64,000 nucleotides of DNA from Flavobacterium sp. ZT3R18. GTDB taxonomy: Bacteria > Bacteroidota > Bacteroidia > Flavobacteriales > Flavobacteriaceae. Below are positions 27,916 to 37,800 of the stretch, piece after piece (the stretch's first letter is position 1; each line of letters begins with the position of its first letter). Under the pieces are notes generated by a model. It was not told where the DNA came from and ran no database searches. It saw only the letters and a program-made list of their open reading frames with translations. Where the stretch lies: assembly GCF_007097385.1 (NCBI RefSeq), contig NZ_VJZS01000014.1:54518-118517 (forward strand), written 5' to 3'. The position numbers were made by a program, and so were the translations under genes.

Positions 27916-30900
27916 ATGAAAAAACATGTATTTAGTTATATTTTATTACTGATTGTATCTTTAATGCATTCTCAGGTTACAAAAAAAGTTTTAATAAAAA
28001 GTTCTTTAGGAAACTATGAGACAAACGGAACAATTGGATCAAACGGGACAATTGGACCAATTGGGGATGGAGTGTATACTTGGTGGTATATGGATCGTGA
28101 TGGTGATGGTTATGGAGGGTATATAAAAAATTCATATGGAGATGTTAAACCAATAGGATGTGTAAGCAATAATTTAGATTGTAATGATAATGATGCCCGA
28201 ATTACTCCATATACCTTTTGGTATCTTGATAGCGACAAAGATGGTTTCGGGACACCGTCAAACATAAAAAGACAATGTGCTGATCCTAATATTGCAAATG
28301 GTGTGCAATATGTTTTAAATTCTGAAGACTGTAATGATGGGAGTGCACTCTTAAAACCAACAACCGTATGGTATCTTGATAGCGACAAAGATGGATTTGG
28401 AACCCCTTCTACCTTTTTGACACAATGTGAGGATCCTAGCATTGTAAATGGTGTGCAATATGTTTTAAATTCGACAGACTGCAACGATGGGGATGCCCCA
28501 CTAAATCCAAACACCATTTGGTATCTTGATTCTGATCGTGATGGTTTTGGTACAAGTACCTCCACTCTTACCCAATGTATCCAGCCTATAAACTATGTTC
28601 GAAATGCAAGCGATTGTAATGATGGAGATGCTTCGTTGACTCCTAACACCATTTGGTATCTTGATTCTGATCATGATGGTTTTGGCTCTAGTGCCACTAC
28701 TCTTGCTCAATGTACCCAACCTACTAACTATGTTCGAAATGCAAGTGATTGTAATGATATAGCTGCCACTATAAATCCCAATACCAAATGGTATCCTGAT
28801 ACCGATGCCGATGGACAAGGAGAACCTTCTAGTTTCCTTCAGCAATGTGCTAATCCGGGAGGGAATTATGTGCTTAATAATACTGATTTATGTCCTACTG
28901 TAAGAGGATCTGGTACCGATTGCGAAAGTATAAAAGCACCTTCTCTAGATCAAAACTATATAATAACTGCAACGTATAAGAAACCCACGACAAGTGTTTT
29001 TGTAAATCCAGATCCTAGCAAAGCTCAGGTAAACATCACCTATTTTGACGGATTGGGCAGACCTATTCAACAAATTGCCAATCAGCAATCTAATTCAGGA
29101 AAAGATATTATAACACATATCGGATATGATGATTTTGGGCGGCAAGCCATAGATTATTTACCGTTTGCAAGTACAGCAACCAATATGGGTTATGACACAA
29201 ATGCTTTAACAAATACATTATCTTATTATAAAAAAGCCATTTATGATAATACCGACAATCCTTTTTCTCATAAAAAGTTAGAATCCTCTCCACTCAATAG
29301 AGTGTTGAAACAAGCTGCCCCTGGTACTGATTGGGCAATGGATGCTGGACATGAAATAAAACTCAATTACCAAACCAATACAGGTACAGAGGTAAAATTA
29401 TACAAAGCGACTGCTACTTGGAATACTGGATTAGGTTTGTACGATATTGCTTTTTCTGACAATGGGAATTATGGCGCTAATCAATTGTATAAAACGATTA
29501 CTTATGATGAGAATTCTGCTGCCAGTCCAATTGAATCTTTAGGATCAACTGTAGAATTTAAAAACAAAGAAGGACAGGTAATTTTAAAACGAACTTATGA
29601 ATTGGGTGCCAAACATGATACGTATTATGTATATGATAGCTATGGCAATCTAACCTATGTTTTACCTCCATTAGTAACCAATCCTACAGCACAATTAGAT
29701 GGTTTATGTTATCAATACAAATACGACAACCGCAATCGTCTTGTCGAGAAAAAACTACCAGGTAAACAATGGGAATTTATTGTATATGACAAACTAGATC
29801 GGCCTGTGGCTACGGGGCCAGTATTTTCTCCATTCAAAGGCGATACCGCTGTGGGCTGGTTAATTACCAAATACGATGTTTTTGGCAGACCCGTTTATAC
29901 GGGTTGGTACAACTATGTTTCAAATACATCTACTCGAAACTCACTTCAATACACTCAAAATAATGCTGCAGTTTTGTTTGAAACCAAACAAGCTTCGGGG
30001 ACAATTGATGGTATTCCAGCTTTTTATACCAATACCGTTGCCCCAACAAGTTTCAAGCTTCTTACGGTTAATTATTATGACAATTATGTTTTTCCAAAAG
30101 TTCCAGTCATTCCCACAATGGTGCAAGGACAAAACGTTTTGATAAACACCAAAACGCTAGCCACAGGATCTTGGGTAAGAATAATGACAACTTCTTCAGA
30201 AAGTTTGGGGGAAACAACAGCTATTTTTTATGATCTCAAAGCAAGACCCATAAATAGTGCAGTAATCAATTATTTGGGAGGATATACCAATACCGATAGT
30301 AAACTCGATTCTTTTTCTGGGCAATTGCAATATACAATAACGCGACATAAACGCACCACTGCCAGTGCAGAACTTATTATAAAAGAAGATTTTACCTATT
30401 CTCCACAAGGTCGTTTACTTACCCATACCCATCAGATAAACGGCGGTGCAATACAGCTTTTAGCAGCCAATACTTATGATGAATTAGGGCAATTAATGAG
30501 TAAAAAAGTGGGGAACACTTTTGCTGCACCATTGCAAAAAGTAGATTATAGCTATAATATTAGAGGATGGCTGACAGCGATAAACAATGTAGATAATTTA
30601 ATTCAAGGAACTGATCCAAAAGATATGTTTACTTACAAATTAAATTATAACGCTACTACAACCGCTATTGGAGGGGTAACAGCATTATACAACGGAAACA
30701 TAGCCGAGACCTACTGGCGTACTAGCGAAGACAACGTACTTCGCAGTTATGGTTATACTTATGACAAGCTTAATCGTTTAAATTATGCTACTTATCAAAG
30801 AAATAGGATGACTACTCATGCGTATGATGAAAATGTTACCTATGATAAGAACGGAAATATTATTACAATGAACCGATATGGCGATATCGATCCCGAAATT

Positions 30901-32523
30901 CAACCTTTTAAAATGGATGATTTAGTATATACCTACAAACAAGATAGTAACCAACTAGAAAAAGTAACAGAAGGTTTTGCAGGAAATAAAAGTAGTGGTT
31001 TCAAAGACGGCATCAATACGGGTATAGACTATACTTATGATAGCAATGGTAATTTAATTACCGATCAAAACAAGGGAATTACAAGTATTTCTTATAACCA
31101 TCTAAATTTGCCCCAAGAAATTATTTTTAATGGTAATAATGAGACAAAAATAACTTATATTTATAATGCTCTTGGAGTCAAAGTAGAAAAGATAGTCAAC
31201 TTTGTAGGATCATTTCCTGGAGGAACAGGGCCACGTGGTTTAATGGATAATATAGGATATTTGAACGGATTTCAATATAAAAACGGTGTTTTACAGTTTT
31301 TCCCGCATAGTGAAGGTTATGTAAAACCCGAAAATGGTTTTACATATGTTTTTAACTACTGCGATCATTTGGGTAATGTTAGACTTGGTTATAGTGAAAA
31401 TAAAACAACTCATGCGCTTTCTAGAATAGATAGTAATGGTTTTTATCCTTTTGGGCTTCAACATAGCGGATATAATGTTTATAATGGAGGTGTTTATACG
31501 ACCTCGAATACTGTTACCAGTACCAGCAAGTTAGCTACTACAAAAGGAGTAACTGGAGCGGCTGGATCCTCTGGACCACAACTTCCACCTCCTGGTCCAT
31601 CTCCAACTTTGTCTATAGGTACTGATTATCCATTAAGGTATCAGTATCGCTTTGGAGCAAAAGAATACCAAGACGAATTAGGGTTTAACTCTTATGACTT
31701 TGGAGCAAGAAACTACGACCCAGCTTTGGGGCGTTGGATGAATATTGACCCAATGGCGGAGAAGTATTTTGGAGCAACACCATATAACTATGTTCTAAAT
31801 AGTCCAGTTAATTCAATTGACCCCGACGGAATGGATGTATACTTGCTTACAGAGTCTGGAAGAAGTATACTTGCTTTAAAGGAAAAAGGTAAAAATACAG
31901 ATACAATGTATGCTGTTAATAATTCAAGTATAACCGATATATCCTCTTCAAGTGGAACTAAAGAAACTACTTCGATATTTGATATGAAAGACACTAATGG
32001 TGATGGACAATTTAGCAAGGAAGATGGAGTGACGGTTAAATCAGGATTGATAGGGCAATTAGGTAAAGCTTCTAATAAAGGGGATGGCAGTTATTTATCA
32101 ACAAGTGAATATAGTAAGGAAAATGAAAATAATTATTTAAGTCTTTTTAAATATATTTCAGATAATTCTCTACAGAGTGAATTCTCCTTACAATTTTTTA
32201 AAGATGGAGGAAAAGATAAGATTCAATTAGGTACTTATTATGAAAATATGGTGTCTCCTGGCGCAAACAACATAACTAAATCGTATCATAATCATTCCGA
32301 TACAGATTTAATTGATGAAAGAATGTCTATGGGGGATAATGGAAGAGGTAGACCGAATTATGCTCATGGGGAAAATGATTTTAACCTATCGAATTCTGCC
32401 CAAGTATCTTATTCAAAGTATGTATACTTTGGAAAATCACATAGACTTTATGAGGTAACAAAGGACAATATTAATTATATCAAAAAAATTAATAATTCAA
32501 ATGAATTAAAAACGAAAAAATGA
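27916..32523 (+). CDS. RHS-repeat polymorphic toxin with MopE-type Ca-binding repeats and JAB-like tip
   Basis: A 1535-residue exported RHS protein. After the signal peptide (ending LMHSQ) come about six MopE-like metal-binding repeats, residues ~55-330 (WYLDSDKDGFGTPS......DCNDGDA). A DUF6443-type domain follows (SLDQNYIITATYKKPT...ITYFDGLGRPIQQIA), then many YD repeats and the RHS core (YQYRFGAKEYQDELGFNSYD, from residue 1242). The core ends at N-S-I-D-P-D-G (near 1302). The ~230-residue tip has an EF-hand-like loop (DTNGDGQFSKED) and, at 1457-1460, Y-H-N-H followed by downstream acidic residues and YVYFGKSHRLYEV. This pattern resembles JAB-like toxin metallopeptidases. The tip assignment is tentative. 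The stop overlaps the next gene by 4 bases. Confidence 0.85.
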   Translation: MKKHVFSYILLLIVSLMHSQVTKKVLIKSSLGNYETNGTIGSNGTIGPIGDGVYTWWYMDRDGDGYGGYIKNSYGDVKPIGCVSNNLDCNDNDARITPYTFWYLDSDKDGFGTPSNIKRQCADPNIANGVQYVLNSEDCNDGSALLKPTTVWYLDSDKDGFGTPSTFLTQCEDPSIVNGVQYVLNSTDCNDGDAPLNPNTIWYLDSDRDGFGTSTSTLTQCIQPINYVRNASDCNDGDASLTPNTIWYLDSDHDGFGSSATTLAQCTQPTNYVRNASDCNDIAATINPNTKWYPDTDADGQGEPSSFLQQCANPGGNYVLNNTDLCPTVRGSGTDCESIKAPSLDQNYIITATYKKPTTSVFVNPDPSKAQVNITYFDGLGRPIQQIANQQSNSGKDIITHIGYDDFGRQAIDYLPFASTATNMGYDTNALTNTLSYYKKAIYDNTDNPFSHKKLESSPLNRVLKQAAPGTDWAMDAGHEIKLNYQTNTGTEVKLYKATATWNTGLGLYDIAFSDNGNYGANQLYKTITYDENSAASPIESLGSTVEFKNKEGQVILKRTYELGAKHDTYYVYDSYGNLTYVLPPLVTNPTAQLDGLCYQYKYDNRNRLVEKKLPGKQWEFIVYDKLDRPVATGPVFSPFKGDTAVGWLITKYDVFGRPVYTGWYNYVSNTSTRNSLQYTQNNAAVLFETKQASGTIDGIPAFYTNTVAPTSFKLLTVNYYDNYVFPKVPVIPTMVQGQNVLINTKTLATGSWVRIMTTSSESLGETTAIFYDLKARPINSAVINYLGGYTNTDSKLDSFSGQLQYTITRHKRTTASAELIIKEDFTYSPQGRLLTHTHQINGGAIQLLAANTYDELGQLMSKKVGNTFAAPLQKVDYSYNIRGWLTAINNVDNLIQGTDPKDMFTYKLNYNATTTAIGGVTALYNGNIAETYWRTSEDNVLRSYGYTYDKLNRLNYATYQRNRMTTHAYDENVTYDKNGNIITMNRYGDIDPEIQPFKMDDLVYTYKQDSNQLEKVTEGFAGNKSSGFKDGINTGIDYTYDSNGNLITDQNKGITSISYNHLNLPQEIIFNGNNETKITYIYNALGVKVEKIVNFVGSFPGGTGPRGLMDNIGYLNGFQYKNGVLQFFPHSEGYVKPENGFTYVFNYCDHLGNVRLGYSENKTTHALSRIDSNGFYPFGLQHSGYNVYNGGVYTTSNTVTSTSKLATTKGVTGAAGSSGPQLPPPGPSPTLSIGTDYPLRYQYRFGAKEYQDELGFNSYDFGARNYDPALGRWMNIDPMAEKYFGATPYNYVLNSPVNSIDPDGMDVYLLTESGRSILALKEKGKNTDTMYAVNNSSITDISSSSGTKETTSIFDMKDTNGDGQFSKEDGVTVKSGLIGQLGKASNKGDGSYLSTSEYSKENENNYLSLFKYISDNSLQSEFSLQFFKDGGKDKIQLGTYYENMVSPGANNITKSYHNHSDTDLIDERMSMGDNGRGRPNYAHGENDFNLSNSAQVSYSKYVYFGKSHRLYEVTKDNINYIKKINNSNELKTKK

Positions 32524-32999
32524 AACTAAAAAAATTATTATTAGGGCTAATATTATTGTTTTTTTTTGCATGTAAAAAGGATGAAAATCTTGACAACAAG
32601 TTTAAAAATGTAATTATTGATTATCAAAAGAGATATCCTATTCCACTTAAAAAAAAGAGAAACGAAATTATATTTATATACTCAGCCTATTTCGAAAAAA
32701 ATAAAAATGACACATTGTTAAAAATAACTAGAACTTCTAGTGGTATAAATAATATTATTTTTAAAAAAAGCGGTGGTTTTGGGGTCTATGAAGATAGTGA
32801 GTTAAAGCCAACTCTTTTATTTGACAACGAAAATTTAGGAAGTAAATTTATTTTGAAAAAATTCATCAAAATTGACAAAAAATATTACAAGAATAGCGAT
32901 GTTTTTGATGAAGGATTCACACCTATTCATACTTATAAAATTAGTAACAAAAATATTGAACTTATCAAAATTGACACAGTTTGGAGGCATTGGGATTGA
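32520..32999 (+). CDS. Lipoprotein, candidate immunity protein for the RHS tip
   Basis: A 159-residue protein with a lipoprotein signal (KKLLLGLILLFFFACKK; lipobox Cys at residue 18). Lys-rich, beta-rich; no family recognised. It overlaps the RHS toxin stop by 4 bases (ATGA), the standard position for an immunity gene. A periplasmic or outer-membrane lipoprotein fits a toxin acting at the envelope. Immunity function is inferred only from position. Confidence 0.65.
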   Translation: MKLKKLLLGLILLFFFACKKDENLDNKFKNVIIDYQKRYPIPLKKKRNEIIFIYSAYFEKNKNDTLLKITRTSSGINNIIFKKSGGFGVYEDSELKPTLLFDNENLGSKFILKKFIKIDKKYYKNSDVFDEGFTPIHTYKISNKNIELIKIDTVWRHWD

Positions 33000-33253
33000 G
33001 GAACACAAACAAAGTCAATAAACACAAAAGCCACCCGCAAGAAGTTCTTGATAATTCATTAGAATTACCAGGTAATACTACTAGAAGAGTAGGAGTTGAC
33101 ACAGAAAATAAAGAGTTTAATGTTTTTGACGAACACGCTGAAGGAAAATTTCATGGGCATGTTAGAGAATGGGGCGAACTAACACAGCAAATGAAAAATG
33201 TATTAATCGAAGCAGGATTAGTAAATAGAAAAGGTAAAATTTTAAATAATTAA
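32981..33253 (+). pseudogene. Orphan polymorphic-toxin tip (type 17-like), no proper start
   Basis: A 90-codon frame without an ATG start; the only candidate is a TTG inside the end of the upstream lipoprotein gene. The sequence (DNSLELPGNTTRRVGVD, then FDEHAEGKFHGHVREWGEL, QQMKNVLIEAGLVNRKGKI) has the look of a C-terminal RHS toxin module. From memory it resembles the polymorphic toxin type 17 family. It lacks an RHS core, so it looks like a displaced tip left by cassette exchange and not a self-sufficient gene. The gene directly downstream is a likely cognate immunity gene. Confidence 0.65.
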
Positions 33254-33255
33254 AA

Positions 33256-33582
33256 ATGATATACGAAAATTATTCTTTTACTTCAAAATCCGAAGTTGAA
33301 AAGTTATTGAATGGTAATAATGAAGATATTAAAAAGGCTATTATAGGTGCTATAAACGGAATCAAAGAATGGGAATGGTTACAGAATTTATGTTTAAAGT
33401 ATATTTTTCATAATGATTTTTGGGTTGCCAAGACTGCAATCGATGGAATAGGAGATATAGCCAGGATTCATAAAAAATTAGATGTTAATAAAGTTAAATA
33501 TGATTTTAATCAAATTTCTGATGAGAGATTAAAACCAATTATTAATTCTGTAATGGATGATATCAAAGTTTTTTTGAAATAA
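33256..33582 (+). CDS. HEAT-like immunity protein (candidate)
   Basis: A 108-residue all-helical cytoplasmic protein. Paired helices such as EDIKKAIIGAINGIKEWEWL and HNDFWVAKTAIDGIGDIAR resemble HEAT repeats. Small HEAT-like proteins with the FWVAKTAI.G.GDIARI motif are common next to RHS toxin tips in Proteobacteria and Bacteroidota (from memory). It starts 2 bases after the orphan tip stop, so immunity against that tip is the best guess. If the tip is dead, this could be an orphan immunity gene kept for defence against kin. Confidence 0.7.
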   Translation: MIYENYSFTSKSEVEKLLNGNNEDIKKAIIGAINGIKEWEWLQNLCLKYIFHNDFWVAKTAIDGIGDIARIHKKLDVNKVKYDFNQISDERLKPIINSVMDDIKVFLK

Positions 33583-33959
33583 GATATTTTTAGGTAATGT
33601 TCCAGATGTATTGGTACCTAATTATTTCATAAAACATTTACAGAGAATCAAATATTTAAAGTATTATCCCCTGCTCTCCGAAGAGTTCTTTAAAAGCGTA
33701 CACGCTCCGCAAATGTCTCATGACTTTGCGTTTCATTTAAAAGTTCTTGAAAAGGATAAATTTGTCAAAGGTCTCCCGACCTTTTCCGTGAATGTCTTTA
33801 GAACGGTATGCGATGCAAGAGTTGTAGAAACCACAAAGTAACAAAGCTGTTATTTTGTGGTTTTTTTTACTTTATTTTGAGGATGTGTGTTTCGATTGAT
33901 AAACAAGCGGTTTGAATTTCTGAGATATTTACGGGAAAAGTCGGGAGACTTTGCCAGCG
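33583..33959 (+). other. Right edge of RHS island: ORF remnant and paired hairpins
   Basis: A frame open from 33578 to 33841 has no ATG at its head; its product includes YPLLSEEFFKSVHAPQMSH and LPTFSVNVFRTVCDARVV. I do not recognise it. Two related hairpins lie within it and after it: AAAGGTC-TCCC-GACCTTT (33767-33784) and AAAGTC-GGGA-GACTTT (33937-33952). With their flanks they form an imperfect inverted pair ~150 bases apart. The second hairpin ends 8 bases before the start of the 782-bp direct repeat. Confidence 0.5.
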
Positions 33960-34550
33960 GGATATATCGGAATAGCATTAGATAATCGAGGAACACCAGT
34001 ATTTAAGGGAACAGAATGGCGTAAATGTATTTATAAAAACATAGGGATTATAAATACACGAGATCAAGCAATGGCTGCCAAAGAAATTTTGAAGTGGACT
34101 TTTATAGATACGGATCGAGTTGCAGTGCATGGCTGGAGCGGGGGCGGAGCGGTGACTTTGAATTTAATGTTCCAATACCCAGAAATTTACAAAACAGGAA
34201 TTGCCATTGCAGCAGTGACGGATCAACATTTTTATGATAACATATATACCGAACGTTATATGGGTTTGCCTACAGAAAGTGAAGCAGCATATAGTAAAGC
34301 ATCACCAATTACCTATGCCAAAAATCTAAAGGGAAATCTATTGTACATTCATGGTACTGGGGATGACAATGTGCATTACAAAAATGCCGAAGTTTTGATC
34401 AATGAATTGGTAAAGTATGATAAAATGTTTGATTTAATGGTTTATCCTAATCGTACACATAGTATTAATGAAGGAGAAGGAACAAGTCAATATCTAGCCC
34501 ATACATTCGAAAAATTTATTGAGGAACATTGTCCAGCTGGAGCGAAATGA
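33960..34550 (+). pseudogene. 5'-truncated duplicate of the DPP IV gene
   Basis: A 196-codon copy of codons 524-719 of the S9 peptidase gene at 20321-22480. It keeps Ser (GWSGGG), Asp (GTGDDNVH) and His (RTHS) but has no propeller, no signal peptide and no proper start, so it cannot be a functional DPP IV. Two amino acid changes are seen: Pro to Thr in KW(P/T)FID and His to Tyr in SQ(H/Y)LAH. The other few differences are silent or in non-coding DNA. Near-identity means the duplication is recent. Confidence 0.93.
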
Positions 34551-34578
34551 TGTAGATTCTATTTTTTGTATAGTATTC

Positions 34579-34619
34579 AAAACCAATTAAACGATCTCGT
34601 TTAGTTGGTTTTCTTTTTT
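34579..34619 (+). terminator. Duplicated DPP IV terminator
   Basis: Identical in sequence to the hairpin at 22509-22549. Here it insulates the second M43 gene from the RHS island. Confidence 0.8.
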
Positions 34620-34878
34620 GAACTGTAGCAGCAAATTTTAATAGAGGAGTGGGGTGTTTTGTTCTAACTAAAACTATGATAAATCGCATTAAATGTAAAA
34701 TAGATAATATAGTACAATTTAACAGTAAGATAACATAAATATTATGTTTTGGTTAAGGTTAGATTTGAAAAATGAATTAGAATCTAAAAATTGGAAGAAT
34801 AATGTAAAGCCTAAAGCATCAAATTTCAATCATTTAGTTTCTAAATAATTACCATAATCTAACCAAAATTAATTAACC

Positions 34879-37800
34879 ATGAAAAATTTTTTACTTTCAT
34901 TAGTATTGTGCTGTCTTTGGAGTATTCAAGGAATTAGGGCGCAAGACTTAATCGACCCTTCGCACAGTTGTCGGACAAAAGAAGTCAATGACTTGCAATT
35001 GAAGAGGAATCCGAAATCACTAAAAGAGCGAGATGCGTTTAACCTTTTTAGTAAGGAATACGCAAAAAAATTAAAAACCCAAAAATCAGCGGCAACTACC
35101 ACTTATATTATCCCTGTAGTTTTTCACGTATATGGAACATCATTTAATGGTAAAACGGTCACTTTAGAGAAAATCAAAACAGCTTTAATGCACCTTAATG
35201 AGGATTTTCAGGGGTTAAATGATGACTACAATACAGTAGAACCGTTCTTTCAAGCTAGAAGAGCGACTTTAAACATCGAGTTTAGGCTAGCTCAAAAAGA
35301 TCCTAATGGTGGCTGTACCACAGGAGTTGTTTTTGAAGGCAAAAAAAACGGGTATGGAGGTATATCGGAAAGTGTTGAAAAACAAATTGCAGCAGACGCT
35401 TGGGATAACTATAAATACATGAACGTGTACATTCAAAATGATTTATATGCGGATGGGGCAACCAATAACTCAGGAGTTTGCTGGTATCCAAATACGGATA
35501 TGTCTGACAATGGTTTGGCAAGATGCGTTTATAATGGGTATTATTTAGGAGAAAATACAAATAAGGAGTTTGCATCCGTACTTACGCATGAGTTTGGGCA
35601 TTTCTTAAACTTGATACACACTTTTGATGGTGGTTGTACGGGGACAGATGAGGTGGATGACACCCCAATTGAGGATGGAACACATTCTTTGGCTTGTACA
35701 CCAGGAACCAACTGTACTGGCGATAAGGTAAATATAGAGAATTATATGGGATACAATGCCGCGAAAGGATGTAGCAAGATGTACACACAAGGGCAAGTAG
35801 CCAGAATGCTGGCGGCTTTGCAGCACCCTGCTCGGAAAACATTATGGTCTGCACAAAATATTATTGCTACTGGGGTAGATGCTACGGGTAGTAGTTTGAC
35901 TGCTAATTCAACTAAATTTAAAGAAGATGCTGCGAATAACGGTGCCATTGCAGGAAGCTCAATTGTTACTTTAACAGGCAAAACTTTTTCAAAATCGGCA
36001 GGTACTTTAACCGCTGGAGTTGATTTTACCGCTACTTTGCCTGCGGGTTTAACCGCTGTTGTTACTTTAAACAGCAATACACAAGCTACCATTACCATTA
36101 CTGGAACTGCAACGAGTCATTTATCGGCAAATAATACAAACGTTGGAATTACTTTTTTAGCCCCATCAATTACTGATGGCGTGAGCGGTATGCTTTGCAA
36201 TGGACTCAATTGGAACCTGATATTTAGAGATGCTTACGGTATTTTCTTTGTGGATATTGAGGATAAAACGGTTTCTGCTACTGCAACTTGGAAAAATGTG
36301 AATACAGAAATTGGAGATGACAAATTATATGGTGCATGGCAATATGCCACCAATCATTTAAAGTTTGAAACTTATGGTAAAAGATTGGTTACCAATACAG
36401 GAACAAGCAATATTACTCCGCTTGGTTTTAACACGGCAATTAATGCGAGCAGTAATTTTGTTGCTCCAGGAGCTTATCCAGGTCAGCTGGATATTAGAAC
36501 TCCAACCTTTACCACTTGGGATGGGAAAACGGATTACTTTGGTTTTGAATATTTAATTGATGGCGAAAAATGCTACGGATGGTTCAAGGCAGTAGTTGCT
36601 GCGAATGGTTCAGGATATAGTATTACCGAATATGGTTATAATACAAAGCCGGGAGCAACAATCTATACCGGTATGACAGACAAGATTGCTTTAAGTGTGT
36701 CTCCAACCGCTCTTTCGGAAGCAGCTGTGAATGACGGAAGCATTACTCAAATTTCTTCTTTCAAACTAACCACTAATAATGGAACTTTTACGAAAAGCAC
36801 CGGAACATTAATCCTTGGGACAGACTACACTATTACTGGAGTTCCTGCTGGCTTGACAGCAAAATTAAATGTTGTAAATAATGTCGAAGTGCAACTTGTT
36901 TTTACAGGCAAGGCAACAAATCATTTGAAAAACAATAGTACCTCAGTAGCTGTTGCATTTTTAAATCCTGCCATTACAGGAGGAATAGCCACTTTATCTA
37001 GTACAGGTGCTACTATTGCAATCAAGTTCAATGATCCTTATGGCATTGTACATGTAAAAGACGTTAATTTATCTGTTGATGCGGCCAATACCTGGAATTT
37101 TTTAAGAATTACGGCTGATGCAGATAATCAAGATTATGGTCTTTTTGTAGACAAAGGAGACTTGAAATTAGAAACCTATACAAAATCTATTGTTTGTGAG
37201 GGTAGTTCATTAAATATTACCTTGATTGGTGCAAACCAAATTATAAACGGCAGCAAAAATTTTGTAGCGGGAGGAGATTATCCAAATGAACACCTTTTAA
37301 GAGGGGCTAACTACAAAGTTTGGGATGGAAAAATAGGTTATATTGGTTTTAAATTCACTATAGGAGGTCAGCCTTGTTATGGTTGGTATAAAGTGAAAGT
37401 AAATGCCAAAGGTACTGGCTATACTTTGTTGGAATACGCTTATAATACAGAGCCTAACGCAAGTATTACTACCGAAGATATTCCAGCCGATCTTACGGTG
37501 CATTTGGCCAATACACCAGATGTTATTAATGAGGATCTTTTGAGTAATGATGGAAGCTTTAGTACAAAAATTGACATTCAGTTAACGACAAACGGAGGAA
37601 CTTTTACGAAAAGTACAGGAAACCTTGTTTCAGGAACTGATTTTACAATTACAGGTTTACCTGCGGGATTAACGGCAGCTGTTGCAGTTATTGACAATAA
37701 AACGCTGCAATTAAGTTATACTGGTAAAGCTACAGCTAATGAATTGGCCAATGGAACTACAGCAACAATCACTTTCTTGGATCCTGCTATTACTGGAGGT

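Larger units (their letters stand above)
33960..34741 (+). repeat. Direct repeat, right copy
   Basis: Partner of 21890-22671 (offset 12,070, no indels). It includes the duplicated terminator at 34579-34619. Downstream DNA leads to the second M43 protease. Confidence 0.95.

Noticed and set aside
28110..28565. Minus-strand open frame of 151 codons
   Set aside because: It is antisense to the MopE-type repeats. Its periodic sequence just mirrors them.
28180..28800. Possible CRISPR-like periodic repeats
   Set aside because: The periodicity is that of coding MopE-type repeats in frame, with no spacers and no cas genes nearby.
33583..33959. Insertion sequence or group II intron at the island edge
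   Set aside because: No transposase or reverse transcriptase frame and no intron domain V-like hairpin is visible. Only short palindromes and a start-less frame are seen.
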